Position numbers and translations under genes: made by a program
NCBI RefSeq assembly: GCF_051020955.1
Contig: NC_135020.1
Location: 2,428,501-2,492,500 of the forward strand
Reading direction: 5' to 3'
Length of the DNA stretch: 64,000 bases
Source of the DNA: Megalopta genalis
Lineage: Eukaryota > Arthropoda > Insecta > Hymenoptera > Halictidae
Shown: piece by piece, positions 24,091-36,353 of the stretch
Layout: each line of letters opens with the position of its first letter
Position numbering within the stretch: the first letter of the stretch is position 1
The notes under the pieces: generated by a model
Told to the model about the DNA's origin: nothing
Seen by the model: the letters and a program-made list of their open reading frames with translations, nothing else
Database searches by the model: none

Positions 24091-24234
24091 GTCTTGTTGT
24101 CCTTGTTGTTCTTGTTGTTCTTGTTGTTCTTGTTGTTCTTGTTGTTGTTGTTCTAGTTGTTCTTGTTGTTGTTGTTCTGGTTGTTCTTGTTGTTCTTGTT
24201 GTTCCGGTTATTCATGTTGTTGTTCTTGTTTTTT
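24091..24234. repeat. Frame-slip island, copy 6 (GGTTATTC variant)
   Basis: The island contains GGTTATTC at 24206-24213 where most copies have GGTTGTTC. In the - strand frame that passes through the island this turns a CAA codon into TAA. The same change is present in copies 7 and 8, marking the block A lineage. Confidence 0.85.
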
Positions 24235-25227
24235 GATGTTGTTCTTATTTTTGTTGTTGTTTTTGTTGTTTTTCTTGCTGTTCTTGTTCTTGTTGATCTT
24301 GTTGTTCTTGTTGTTCTTGTTGCTCTTGTTGCTCTTGTTGATCTTGTTGTTCTTGTTGTTCTTGTCGTTCTTGTTGCTCTTGTTGCTTTTGTTGCTCTTG
24401 TTGCTGTTGTTGTTCTTGTTGTTCTGGTTGTTGATGTTCTTGTTGTTCATGTTGTTGTTGATCTTGTTGTTCTTGTTGTTCTTGTTGTTCTTGTTGTTCT
24501 TGTTGTTCTTGGTGTTCTTGTTGTTCATGTTGTTGTTGATCTTGTTGTTCTTGTTGTTCTTGTTGTTGTTCTTGTTGTTCTTCTTGTTGTTCTTGTTGTT
24601 CTTGTTCTCCTTCTTGTTGTTCTTGTTGTTCTTCTTGTTGTTCTTGTTGTTCTTGTTGTTCTTGCTGTTCTTGTTGTAGTTGTTGTTGCTGTCCTTGTTA
24701 TTGTTGTAGTTCTTGTTGTTCTTGTTGTTCTTGTTGTTCTTGTTGTTCTTGTTGTTCATGTTGTTTTTGTTGATCTTGTTGTGCTTGTTGTTCTTGTTGT
24801 TCTTGTTGTTCTTCTTGCTGTTCTGGTTGTTCTTGTTGTTCTCGTTGTTCTCGTTGTTCTCGTTGTTCTCGTTGTTCTCGTTGTTCTCGTTGTTCTTGTT
24901 GTTCTTGTTGTTCTTGTTGTTCTTGTTGTTCTTGTTGTTCTTGTTGTTATTGTTGCTCTTGTTGTTCTTGTTGTTGTTCTTGTTGTTCTTGTTTTTGTTG
25001 TTCTTGTTGTTGTTGTTCTTGTCGTTGCGGTTCTTGTTGTTCCTGTTGTTGTTGTTGCTCTTGTTGTTCTTGTTGTTGTTGTTCATGTGGTTCTTGTTGT
25101 TGTTGCTCTTGCTGTTCGTGTTCTTCTTGTCCTTGTTGTTCTTTCTGTTCTTGTTGTTCTTGTTGTTGTTGTTGTTGTTGTTGTTGTTCTTGTTGTTCTT
25201 GTTGTTCTTGTTGATCTTGTTGTTCTT

Positions 25228-25258
<31 letters not shown>

Positions 25259-25281
25259 ATCTTGTTGTTCTTGTTGTTCTT

Positions 25282-25362
25282 GTTGCTCTTGTTGCTCTTG
25301 TTGCTCTTGTTGCTCTTGTTGCTCTTGTTGCTCTTGTTGCTCTTGTTGCTCTTGTTGCTCTT
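25282..25362. repeat. GCT-variant run, 9 units
   Basis: Block A copy 1, followed by CTGGTTGTTGATG. Confidence 0.9.
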
Positions 25363-25987
25363 GTTGTTCTTGTTGTTCTGGTTGTTGATGTTCTTGTTGT
25401 TCATGTTGTTGTTGTTCTTTTTGTTCTTGTTGTTGTTGTTGTTGTTCTGGTTGTTGATGTTCTTGTTGTTCATGTTGTTTTTGTTCTTGATGTTCTTGTT
25501 GTTCTTGTTGTTCTTGTTGTTCATGTTGTTTTTGTTCTTGATGTTCTTGTTGTTCTTGTTGTTCTTGTTGTTCTTTTTGTTCTTGGTGTTCTTGTTGTTC
25601 TTGTTGTTCTAGTTGTTGTTGTTGTTGTTGTTGTTGTTGTTCTTGTTGTTGTTCTCGTTGTTCTCGTTGTTCTCGTTGTTCTCGTTGTTCTTGTTGTTCT
25701 TTTTGCTCTTGTTGTTCTTGTTGTCCTTGTTGTTGTTGTTGCTGTTGTTGTTCTTGTTGTTCATGTTGTTGTTGTTCTGGTTGGTGTTGTTGTTCTTGTT
25801 CTTGTTTTTCTTGTTGTTCTTGTTGTTCTTGTTGTTCTTGTTGTTCTTGTTGTTCCTGTTGTTCTTGTTGTTCTTGTTGTTCTTGTTGTTGTTGTTCATG
25901 TGGTTCTTGTTGTTGTTGCTCTAGCTGTTCTTGTTCTTGTTGTCCTTGTTGTTCTTTCTGTTCTTGTTGTTGTTGTTGTTGTTGTTC

Positions 25988-26019
<32 letters not shown>

Positions 26020-26525
26020 GCTGTTGTTGTTGTTGTTCTTGTTGTTGTTCTCGTTGTTCTCGTTGTTCTTGTTGTTCTCGTTGTTCTCGTTGTTCTCGTT
26101 GTTCTCGTTCTCGTTTTCTCGTTGTTCTCGTTGTTCTCGTTGTTCTCGTTATTCTCGTTGTTCTTGTTGTTCTTGTTGTTCTTGTTGTTCTTGTTGTTCT
26201 TGTTGTTCTTGTTGTTCTTGTTGTTGTTCTTGTTGTTGCTGTTGTTCTTGCTGTTCTTGTTGTAGTTGTTGTTGTTGTCCTTGTTATTGTTGTAGTTCTT
26301 GTTGTTCTTGTTGTTCTTGTTGTTCTTGTTGTTTTTGTTGATCTTGTTGTTCTTGTTGTTCTCGTTGTTCTTGTTGTTCTTGTTGTCCTTGTTGTTCTTG
26401 TTGTTCTTGTTGTTCTTGTTGTTCTTGTTGTTCTTGTTGTTCTTGTTGTTCTTGTTGTTCTTGTTGTTCTTGTTGTTCTTGTTGTTCTTGTTGCTCTTGT
26501 TGCTCTTGTTGTTCTTGTCGCTCTT

Positions 26526-26556
<31 letters not shown>

Positions 26557-27200
26557 TTGTTCTTGTTGTTCTTGTTTTTGTTGTTCTTGTTGTTGTTGTT
26601 CTTGGCGCTGTGGTTCTTGTTGTTCCTGTTGTTGTTGTTGTTCTTGTTGTTCTTGTTGTTCTTGTTGTTCTTGTTGTTCTTGTTGTTCTTGTTGTTCTTG
26701 TTGTTCTTGTTGTTGTTGTTCATGTGGTTCTTGTTGTTGTTGCTCTTGCAGTTCTTGTTCTTGTTGTCCTTGTTGTTCTTTCTGTCCTTGTTGTTCTTTC
26801 TGTTCTTGTTGTTCTTGTTGATGTTGTTGTTCTTGCTGTTCTTGTTGTAGTTGTTGTTTTTGTTGATCTTGTTGTTCTTGTTGTTCTTGTTGTTGTTCTT
26901 GTTGTTGCTGTTGTTCTTGCTGTTCTTGTTGTAGTTGTTGTTGTTGTCCTTGTTATTGTTGTAGTTCTTGTTGTTCTTGTTGTTCTTGTTGTTCTTGTTG
27001 TTCTTGTTGTTTTTGCTGTTCATGTTGTTCTTGTTGTTCTTCTTGTTGTTGTTCTAGTTGTCCTTGTTGTTCTTGTTGTTCTTGTTGTTCTTGTTGTTCT
27101 TGTTGTTCTTGTTGTTCTTGTTGTTCTTGTTGTTCTTGTTGTTCTTGTTGTTCTTGTTGTTCTTGTTGCTCTTGTTGCTCTTGTTGTTCTTGTCGCTCTT

Positions 27201-27231
<31 letters not shown>

Positions 27232-27800
27232 TTGTTCTTGTTGTTCTTGTTTTTGTTGTTCTTGTTGTTGTTGTTCTTGGCGTTGTGGTTCTTGTTGTTC
27301 CTGTTGTTGTTGTTGTTCTTGTTGTTCTTGTTGTTCTTGTTGTTCTTGTTGTTCTTGTTGTTGTTGTTCATGTGGTTCTTGTTGTTGTTGCTCTTGCAGT
27401 TCTTGTTCTTGTTGTCCTTGTTGTTCTTTCTGTCCTTGTTGTTCTTTCTGTTCTTGTTGTTCTTGTTGATGTTGTTGTTCTTGCTGTTCTTGTTGTAGTT
27501 GTTGTTTTTGTTGATCTTGTTGTTCTTGTTGTTCTTGTTGTTGTTCTTGTTGTTGCTGTTGTTCTTGCTGTTCCTGTTGTAGTTGTTGTTGTTGTCCTTG
27601 TTATTGTTGTAGTTCTTGTTGTTCTTGTTGTTCTTGTTGTTCTTGTTGTTCTTGTTGTTTTTGATGTTCATGTTGATCTTGTTGTTCTTCTTGTTGTTGT
27701 TCTAGTTGTCCTTGTTGTTCTTGTTGTTGTTGTCCTTGTTGTTCTTGTTGTTCTTGTTGTTCTTGTTGCTCTTGTTGCTCTTGTTGTTCTTGTCGCTCTT

Positions 27801-27831
<31 letters not shown>

Positions 27832-28037
27832 TTGTTCTTGTTGTTCTTGTTTTTGTTGTTCTTGTTGTTGTTGTTCTTGGCGTTGTGGTTCTTGTTGTTC
27901 TTGTTGTCCTTGTTGTTCTCGTTGTTCTCGTTGTTCTCGTTGTTCTCGTTGTTCTCGTTGTTCTTGTTGTTCTTGTTGTTCTTGTTGTTCTTGTTGTTCT
28001 TGTTGTTCTTGTTGTTCTTGTTGTTCTTGTTGTTCTT

Positions 28038-28086
<49 letters not shown>

Positions 28087-28343
28087 TTGTTCTTGTTGTT
28101 CTTGTTTTTGTTGTTCTTGTTGTTGTTGTTCTTGTCGTTGTGGTTCTTGTAGTTCCTGTTGTTGTTGTTGTTCTTGTTGTTCTTGTTGTTGTTGTTCATG
28201 TGGTTCTTGTTGTTGTTGCTCTTGCTGTTCTTGTTCTTCTTGTCCTTGTTGTTCTTTCTGTTCTTGTTGTTCTTGTTGTTGTTGTTGTTGTTGTTCTTGT
28301 TGTTCTTGTTGTTCTTGTTGATCTTGTTGTTCTTGTTGTTCTT

Positions 28344-28374
<31 letters not shown>

Positions 28375-28388
28375 TTCTTGTTGTTCTT

Positions 28389-28496
28389 GTTGCTCTTGTT
28401 GCTCTTGTTGCTCTTGTTGCTCTTGTTGCTCTTGTTGCTCTTGTTGCTCTTGTTGCTCTTGTTGCTGTTGTTGCTCTTGTTGCTCTTGTTGCTCTT
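28389..28496. repeat. GCT-variant run, 12 units with one interruption
   Basis: The ninth unit has GTT in place of CTT (GCTGTTGTTGCTC). The interruption is shared with 36665, so it predates the A duplication. Confidence 0.88.
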
Positions 28497-28622
28497 GTTG
28501 TTCTGGTTGTTGATGTTCTTGTTGTTCATGTTGTTGTTGTTCTTGATGTTCTTGTTGTTCTTGTTGTTCTTGTTGTTCTTGTTGTTCTTTTTGTTCTTGG
28601 TGTTCTTGTTGTTCTTGTTGTT

Positions 28623-28626
28623 CTAG

Positions 28627-28658
<32 letters not shown>

Positions 28659-29279
28659 CCTGTTGTTGTTCTCGTTGTTTTCGTTGTTCTCGTTGTTCTC
28701 GTTGTTCTTGTTGTTCTTTTTGCTCTTGTTGTTCTTGTTGTCCTTGTTGTTGTTGTTGCTGTTGTTGTTCTTGTTGTTCATGTTGTTGTTGTTCTGGTTG
28801 ATGTTGTTGTTCTTGTTCTTGTTTTTCTTGTTGTTCTTGTTGTTCTTGTTGTTCCTGTTGTTGTTGTTGTTCTTGTTGTTCTTGTTGTTGTTGTTCATGT
28901 GGTTCTTGTTGTTGTTGCTCTTGCTGTTCTTGTTCTTGTTGTCCTTGTTGTTCTTTCTGTTCTTGTTGTTGTTGTTGTTGTTGTTGTTGCTGTTGTTGTT
29001 GTTGTTCTTGTTGTTGTTCTCGTTGTTCTCGTTGTTCTTGTTGTTCTCGTTGTTCTCGTTGTTCTCGTTGTTCTCGTTCTCGTTGTTCTCGTTGTTCTCG
29101 TTGTTCTCGTTGTTCTCGTTATTCTCGTTGTTCTTGTTGTTCTTGTTGTTCTTGTTGTTCTTGTTGTTCTTGTTGTTCTTGTTGTTCTTGTTGTTCTTGT
29201 TGTTCTTGTTGTTCTTGTTGTTCTTGTTGTTCTTGTTGTTCTTGTTGCTCTTGTTGCTCTTGTTGTTCTTGTCGCTCTT

Positions 29280-29310
<31 letters not shown>

Positions 29311-29822
29311 TTGTTCTTGTTGTTCTTGTTTTTGTTGTTCTTGTTGTTGTTGTTCTTGGCGTTGTGGTTCTTGTTGTTCCTGTTGTTGTTGTTGTTCTTG
29401 TTGTTCTTGTTGTTCTTGTTGTTCTTGTTGTTCTTGTTGTTCTTGTTGTTGTTGTTCATGTGGTTCTTGTTGTTGTTGCTCTTGCAGTTCTTGTTCTTGT
29501 TGTCCTTGTTGTTCTTTCTGTCCTTGTTGTTCTTTCTGTTCTTGTTGTTCTTGTTGATGTTGTTGTTCTTGCTGTTCTTGTTGTAGTTGTTGTTTTTGTT
29601 GATCTTGTTGTTCTTGTTGTTCTTGTTGTTCTGGTTGTTGATGTTCTTGTTGTTCATGTTGTTGTTGTTCTTTTTGTTCTTGTTGTTGTTGTTGTTGTTG
29701 TTCTGGTTGTTGATGTTCTTGTTGTTCATGTTGTTGTTGTTCTTGATGTTCTTGTTGTTCTTGTTGTTCTTGTTGTTCTTGTTGTTCTTTTTGTTCTTGG
29801 TGTTCTTGTTGTTCTTGTTGTT
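28623..29822. repeat. Hybrid segment between A copies
   Basis: The left part resembles the beginning of block A at 21655, including the CCTGTTGTTGTTCTCG and TTTTCG variants. The right part, with CTGGTTGTTGATG twice and TTTTTGTTCTTGG, resembles 21.24-21.65 kb. A segment starting like one block and ending like its left neighbour is what an unequal crossover junction would leave. Confidence 0.7.
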
Positions 29823-30509
29823 CTAGTTGTTGTTGTTGTTGTTGTTGTTGTTCCTGTTGTTGTTCTCGTTGTTTTCGTTGTTCTCGTTGTTCTCGTTGTT
29901 CTTGTTGTTCTTTTTGCTCTTGTTGTTCTTGTTGTCCTTGTTGTTGTTGTTGCTGTTGTTGTTCTTGTTGTTCATGTTGTTGTTGTTCTGGTTGATGTTG
30001 TTGTTCTTGTTCTTGTTTTTCTTGTTGTTCTTGTTGTTCTTGTTGTTCTTGTTGTTCTTGTTGTTCCTGTTGTTGTTGTTGTTCTTGTTGTTCTTGTTGT
30101 TGTTGTTCATGTGGTTCTTGTTGTTGTTGCTCTTGCTGTTCTTGTTCTTGTTGTTCTTGTTGTTCTTTCTGTTCTTGTTGTTGTTGTTGTTGTTGTTGTT
30201 GCTGTTGTTGTTGTTGTTCTTGTTGTTGTTCTCGTTGTTCTCGTTGTTCTTGTTGTTCTCGTTGTTCTCGTTGTTCTCGTTGTTCTCGTTCTCGTTGTTC
30301 TCGTTGTTCTCGTTGTTCTCGTTGTTCTCGTTATTCTCGTTGTTCTTGTTGTTCTTGTTGTTCTTGTTGTTCTTGTTGTTCTTGTTGTTCTTGTTGTTCT
30401 TGTTGTTCTTGTTGTTCTTGTTGTTCTTGTTGTTCTTGTTGTTCTTGTTGTTCTTGTTGTTCTTGTTGTTCTTGTTGCTCTTGTTGCTCTTGTTGTTCTT
30501 GTCGCTCTT

Positions 30510-30540
<31 letters not shown>

Positions 30541-30908
30541 TTGTTCTTGTTGTTCTTGTTTTTGTTGTTCTTGTTGTTGTTGTTCTTGGCGTTGTGGTTC
30601 TTGTTGTTCCTGTTGTTGTTGTTGTTCTTGTTGTTCTTGTTGTTCTTTTTGTTGTTGTTCATGTGGTTCTTGTTGTTGTTGCTCTTGCAGTTCTTGTTCT
30701 CGTTGTCCTTGTTGTTCTTTCTGTTCTTGTTGTTCTTGTTGATGTTGTTGTTCTTGCTGTTCTTGTTGTAGTTGTTGTTTTTGTTGATCTTGTTGTTCTT
30801 GTTGTTCTTGTTGTTGTTCTTGTTGTTGCTGTTGTTCTTGCTGTTCTTGTTGTAGTTGTTGTTGTTGTCCTTGTTATTGTTGTAGTTCTTGTTGTTCTTG
30901 TTGTTCTT

Positions 30909-30939
<31 letters not shown>

Positions 30940-31152
30940 TTCTTGTTGTTTTTGTTGATCTTGTTGTTCTTGTTGTTCTTGTTGTTCTTGTTGTTCTTCT
31001 TGCTGTTCTGGTTGTCCTTGTTGTTCTTGTTATTCTTGTTGTTCTCGTTGTTCTCGTTGTTCTTGTTGTTCTTGTTGTTCTTGTTGTTCTTGTTGTTCTT
31101 GTTGTTCTTGTTGTTCTTGTTGTTCTTGTTGTTGTTGTTGTTCATGTTGTTC

Positions 31153-31184
<32 letters not shown>

Positions 31185-31289
31185 CTTGCTGTTCTTGTTC
31201 TTGTTGCTCTTGTTGTTCTTGTTGTTCTTGTTGTTCCTGTTGTTTTTGTTGTTCTTGTTGTTGTTGTTGTTCTTCCTGTTCTTGTTCTT

Positions 31290-31320
<31 letters not shown>

Positions 31321-32353
31321 TTCTTGCTGTTCTTTCTGTTCATGTTGTTCTTGTTGTTCTTGTTGTTGTTGTTGTTGTCCTTGTTGTTCTTGTTGTTCTT
31401 GTTGTTCTTGTTGTTCTTGTTGTTCTTGTTGTTCTTGTTGTTCTTGTTGTACTTGTTGTTCTAGTTGTTCTTGTTGTTCTTGTTGTTCTTGTTGTTCTTG
31501 TTGTTCTTGTTGTTCTTGTTGTTCTTGTTGTTCTTGTTGTTCTTGTTGTTCTTGTTGTTCTTGTTGTTCTTGTTGTTCTTGTTGTTCTTGTTGTTCTTGT
31601 TGTTCTTGTTGTTCTTGTTGTTCTTGTTGTTCTTGTTGTTGTTGTTGTTCTTGTTGTTGTTCGTGTTGTTCTTGTTGTTGTTCTTGTTTTTGTTGTTGTT
31701 CTCGTTGTTCTTGTTGTTCTTGTTGTTCTTGTTGTTCTTGTTGTTCTTGTTGTTCTTGTTGTTCTTGTTGTTCTTGTTGTTCTTGTTGTTGTTGTTGTTC
31801 TTGTTGTTGTTCGTGTTGTTCTTGTTGTTGTTCGTGTTGTTCTTGTTGTTGTTCTTGTTTTTGTTGTTCTTGTTGTTGTTGTTGTTCTTCCTGTTCTTGT
31901 TCTTGTTGTTCTCGTTGTTCTCGTTGTTCTCTTTGTTCTCGTTGTTCTCGTTGTTCTCGTTGTTCTTGTTGTTCTTGTTGTTCTTGTTGTTCTTGTTGTT
32001 CTTGTTGTTCTTGTTGTTCTTGTTGTTCTTGTTGTTCTTGTTGTTCTTGTTGTTCTTGTTGTTCTTGTTGTTCTTGTTGTTCTTGTTGTTCTTGTTGTTC
32101 TTGTTGTTCTTGTTGATCTTGTTGTTCTTGTTGTTCTTGTTGTTCTTGTTGTTCTTGTTGTTCTTGTTGTTCTTGTTGTTCTTGTTGTTGTTGTTCTTCT
32201 TGTTGTTGTTCTAGTTGTCCTTGTTGTTGTTGTTCTGGTTGTTCTTGTTGTTCTTGTTGTTCTTGTTGTTCCGGTTGTTCTTGTTCTGGTTGTTCTTGTT
32301 GTTCTTGTTGTTCCGGTTGTTCTTGTTGTTCTTGTTGTTCTTGCTGTTCATGT

Positions 32354-32497
32354 TGTCTTGTTGTCCTTGTTGTTCTTGTTGTTCTTGTTGTTCTTGTTGT
32401 TCTTGTTGTTGTTGTTCTAGTTGTTCTTGTTGTTGTTGTTCTGGTTGTTCTTGTTGTTCTTGTTGTTCCGGTTATTCATGTTGTTGTTCTTGTTTTT
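32354..32497. repeat. Frame-slip island, copy 7 (GGTTATTC variant)
   Basis: The poly-T lies 8263 bp after copy 6 and the island shares its TAA-generating variant. It is preceded by an extra CCGG module near 32.27 kb that is one 9-mer unit longer than in copy 6. Confidence 0.85.
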
Positions 32498-33414
32498 TGA
32501 TGTTGTTCTTATTTTTGTTGTTGTTTTTGTTGTTTTTCTTGCTGTTCTTGTTCTTGTTGATCTTGTTGTTGTTGTTGTTCTTGTTGCTCTTGTTGCTCTT
32601 GTTGATCTTGTTGTTCTTGTTGTTCTTGTCGTTCTTGTTGCTCTTGTTGCTTTTGTTGCTCTTGTTGCTGTTGTTGTTCTTGTTGTTCTGGTTGTTGATG
32701 TTCTTGTTGTTCATGTTGTTGTTGATCTTGTTGTTCTTGTTGTTCTTGTTGTTCTTGTTGTTCTTGTTGTTCTTGGTGTTCTTGTTGTTCATGTTGTTGT
32801 TGATCTTGTTGTTCTTGTTGTTCTTGTTGTTGTTCTTGTTGTTCTTCTTGTTGTTCTTGTTGTTCTTGTTCTCCTTCTTGTTGTTCTTGTTGTTCTTCTT
32901 GTTGTTCTTGTTGTTCTTGTTGTTCTTGCTGTTCTTGTTGTAGTTGTTGTTGCTGTCCTTGTTATTGTTGTAGTTCTTGTTGTTCTTGTTGTTCTTGTTG
33001 TTCTTGTTGTTCATGTTGTTTTTGTTGATCTTGTTGTGCTTGTTGTTCTTGTTGTTCTTGTTGTTCTTCTTGCTGTTCTGGTTGTTCTTGTTGTTCTCGT
33101 TGTTCTCGTTGTTCTCGTTGTTCTCGTTGTTCTCGTTGTTCTCGTTGTTCTTGTTGTTCTTGTTGTTCTTGTTGTTCTTGTTGTTCTTGTTGTTCTTGTT
33201 GTTATTGTTGCTCTTGTTGTTCTTGTTGTTGTTCTTGTTGTTCTTGTTTTTGTTGTTCTTGTTGTTGTTGTTCTTGTCGTTGCGGTTCTTGTTGTTCCTG
33301 TTGTTGTTGTTGCTCTTGTTGTTCTTGTTGTTGTTGTTCATGTGGTTCTTGTTGTTGTTGCTCTTGCTGTTCTTGTTCTTCTTGTCCTTGTTGTTCTTTC
33401 TGTTCTTGTTGTTC

Positions 33415-33449
<35 letters not shown>

Positions 33450-33488
33450 CTTGTTGTTCTTGTTGTTCTTGTTGATCTTGTTGTTCTT

Positions 33489-33519
<31 letters not shown>

Positions 33520-33542
33520 ATCTTGTTGTTCTTGTTGTTCTT

Positions 33543-33623
33543 GTTGCTCTTGTTGCTCTTGTTGCTCTTGTTGCTCTTGTTGCTCTTGTTGCTCTTGTTG
33601 CTCTTGTTGCTCTTGTTGCTCTT
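33543..33623. repeat. GCT-variant run, 9 units
   Basis: Block A copy 2, exactly 8261 bp after the run at 25282 and with the same unit number. Confidence 0.9.
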
Positions 33624-34783
33624 GTTGTTCTTGTTGTTCTGGTTGTTGATGTTCTTGTTGTTCATGTTGTTGTTGTTCTTTTTGTTCTTGTTGTTGTTGT
33701 TGTTGTTCTGGTTGTTGATGTTCTTGTTGTTCATGTTGTTTTTGTTCTTGATGTTCTTGTTGTTCTTGTTGTTCTTGTTGTTCATGTTGTTTTTGTTCTT
33801 GATGTTCTTGTTGTTCTTGTTGTTCTTGTTGTTCTTTTTGTTCTTGGTGTTCTTGTTGTTCTTGTTGTTCTAGTTGTTGTTGTTGTTGTTGTTGTTGTTG
33901 TTCTTGTTGTTGTTCTCGTTGTTCTCGTTGTTCTCGTTGTTCTCGTTGTTCTTGTTGTTCTTTTTGCTCTTGTTGTTCTTGTTGTCCTTGTTGTTGTTGT
34001 TGCTGTTGTTGTTCTTGTTGTTCATGTTGTTGTTGTTCTGGTTGGTGTTGTTGTTCTTGTTCTTGTTTTTCTTGTTGTTCTTGTTGTTCTTGTTGTTCTT
34101 GTTGTTCTTGTTGTTCCTGTTGTTCTTGTTGTTCTTGTTGTTCTTGTTGTTGTTGTTCATGTGGTTCTTGTTGTTGTTGCTCTAGCTGTTCTTGTTCTTG
34201 TTGTCCTTGTTGTTCTTTCTGTTCTTGTTGTTGTTGTTGTTGTTGTTCTTGTTGTTGTTGTTGTTGTTGTTGTTGTTGCTGTTGTTGTTGTTGTTCTTGT
34301 TGTTGTTCTCGTTGTTCTCGTTGTTCTTGTTGTTCTCGTTGTTCTCGTTGTTCTCGTTGTTCTCGTTCTCGTTTTCTCGTTGTTCTCGTTGTTCTCGTTG
34401 TTCTCGTTATTCTCGTTGTTCTTGTTGTTCTTGTTGTTCTTGTTGTTCTTGTTGTTCTTGTTGTTCTTGTTGTTCTTGTTGTTGTTCTTGTTGTTGCTGT
34501 TGTTCTTGCTGTTCTTGTTGTAGTTGTTGTTGTTGTCCTTGTTATTGTTGTAGTTCTTGTTGTTCTTGTTGTTCTTGTTGTTCTTGTTGTTTTTGTTGAT
34601 CTTGTTGTTCTTGTTGTTCTCGTTGTTCTTGTTGTTCTTGTTGTCCTTGTTGTTCTTGTTGTTCTTGTTGTTCTTGTTGTTCTTGTTGTTCTTGTTGTTC
34701 TTGTTGTTCTTGTTGTTCTTGTTGTTCTTGTTGTTCTTGTTGTTCTTGTTGCTCTTGTTGCTCTTGTTGTTCTTGTCGCTCTT

Positions 34784-34814
<31 letters not shown>

Positions 34815-35476
34815 TTGTTCTTGTTGTTCTTGTTTTTGTTGTTCTTGTTGTTGTTGTTCTTGGCGTTGTGGTTCTTGTTGTTCCTGTTGTTGTTGTTGTT
34901 CTTGTTGTTCTTGTTGTTCTTGTTGTTCTTGTTGTTCTTGTTGTTCTTGTTGTTCTTGTTGTTCTTGTTGTTCTTGTTGTTCTTGTTGTTGTTGTTCATG
35001 TGGTTCTTGTTGTTGTTGCTCTTGCAGTTCTTGTTCTTGTTGTCCTTGTTGTTCTTTCTGTCCTTGTTGTTCTTTCTGTTCTTGTTGTTCTTGTTGATGT
35101 TGTTGTTCTTGCTGTTCTTGTTGTAGTTGTTGTTTTTGTTGATCTTGTTGTTCTTGTTGTTCTTGTTGTTGTTCTTGTTGTTGCTGTTGTTCTTGCTGTT
35201 CTTGTTGTAGTTGTTGTTGTTGTCCTTGTTATTGTTGTAGTTCTTGTTGTTCTTGTTGTTCTTGTTGTTCTTGTTGTTCTTGTTGTTTTTGCTGTTCATG
35301 TTGTTCTTGTTGTTCTTCTTGTTGTTGTTCTAGTTGTCCTTGTTGTTCTTGTTGTTCTTGTTGTTCTTGTTGTTCTTGTTGTTCTTGTTGTTCTTGTTGT
35401 TCTTGTTGTTCTTGTTGTTCTTGTTGTTCTTGTTGTTCTTGTTGCTCTTGTTGCTCTTGTTGTTCTTGTCGCTCTT

Positions 35477-35507
<31 letters not shown>

Positions 35508-36067
35508 TTGTTCTTGTTGTTCTTGTTTTTGTTGTTCTTGTTGTTGTTGTTCTTGGCGTTGTGGTTCTTGTTGTTCCTGTTGTTGTTGTTGTTCTTGTTG
35601 TTCTTGTTGTTCTTGTTGTTCTTGTTGTTGTTGTTCATGTGGTTCTTGTTGTTGTTGCTCTTGCAGTTCTTGTTCTTGTTGTCCTTGTTGTTCTTTCTGT
35701 CCTTGTTGTTCTTTCTGTTCTTGTTGTTCTTGTTGATGTTGTTGTTCTTGCTGTTCTTGTTGTAGTTGTTGTTTTTGTTGATCTTGTTGTTCTTGTTGTT
35801 CTTGTTGTTGTTCTTGTTGTTGCTGTTGTTCTTGCTGTTCCTGTTGTAGTTGTTGTTGTTGTCCTTGTTATTGTTGTAGTTCTTGTTGTTCTTGTTGTTC
35901 TTGTTGTTCTTGTTGTTCTTGTTGTTTTTGATGTTCATGTTGATCTTGTTGTTCTTCTTGTTGTTGTTCTAGTTGTCCTTGTTGTTCTTGTTGTTGTTGT
36001 CCTTGTTGTTCTTGTTGTTCTTGTTGTTCTTGTTGCTCTTGTTGCTCTTGTTGTTCTTGTCGCTCTT

Positions 36068-36098
<31 letters not shown>

Positions 36099-36304
36099 TT
36101 GTTCTTGTTGTTCTTGTTTTTGTTGTTCTTGTTGTTGTTGTTCTTGGCGTTGTGGTTCTTGTTGTTCTTGTTGTCCTTGTTGTTCTCGTTGTTCTCGTTG
36201 TTCTCGTTGTTCTCGTTGTTCTCGTTGTTCTTGTTGTTCTTGTTGTTCTTGTTGTTCTTGTTGTTCTTGTTGTTCTTGTTGTTCTTGTTGTTCTTGTTGT
36301 TCTT

Positions 36305-36353
<49 letters not shown>

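Larger units (their letters stand above)
1..26114 (-). other. Asn/Lys-rich reading frame held in one phase (low-confidence coding)
   Basis: On the - strand, codons whose lowest + coordinate is 1 modulo 3 read mainly Lys-Asn-Asn. Variants are Ser (AGC), Glu (GAG), Ile, His, Met, Arg and Ala, with Gln/Glu inside the islands. The interruptions that I located, for example 352, 1480, 2581, 3787, 4819, 6172, 7159, 9709, 15952, 19543 and 21655, are all TAG (CTA on +). At 24208 there is a TAA. No TGA was seen. There is no recognisable domain, signal peptide or conserved start. It could be a giant low-complexity protein if TAA and TAG are sense codons, but repeat slippage by triplets gives the same picture without any coding. 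Confidence 0.15.
21655..28622. repeat. Higher-order block A, copy 1 (about 7 kb)
   Basis: This copy starts at a CTAG plus GTT-run followed by CCTGTTGTTGTTCTCG and TTTTCG. It contains a TTCTTCTTGCTG motif near 22.81 kb, a GTACTTG motif near 23.27 kb, a slip island at 24.09-24.23 kb with GGTTATTC, two GCT runs, and the single-base loss at about 26114. Copy 2 repeats these landmarks 8168-8276 bp downstream. The extra distance beyond its own length comes from the inserted segment at 28623-29822. Confidence 0.87.
26115..34372 (-). other. Asn/Lys-rich frame, second segment (low-confidence coding)
   Basis: The phase is displaced by one base relative to the segment at lower coordinates, because of the missing G at about 26114. 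Stops at 27054, 27702, 28623, 29823 and 33870 are TAG and the one at 32472 is TAA. A - strand reading that crosses 26114 falls into a Thr/Arg frame and ends at a TAG at 25896. A continuous gene is therefore broken here unless the base loss is a sequencing error. Confidence 0.12.

Noticed and set aside
25896..26120. Thr/Arg-rich and Cys/Ser-rich stretches
   Set aside because: They are the third phase of the same triplets, exposed where a single base is lost (26114, 34372) or inside the islands. They contain no metal-binding or RNA-binding motif spacing.
26610..32420. Very long + strand Val/Leu open frames, up to about 1,930 codons
   Set aside because: In this phase almost every triplet starts with G or C, so a stop can hardly arise. 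The product would be a pure Val/Leu polymer with no hydrophilic segment. The openness is explained by composition alone.
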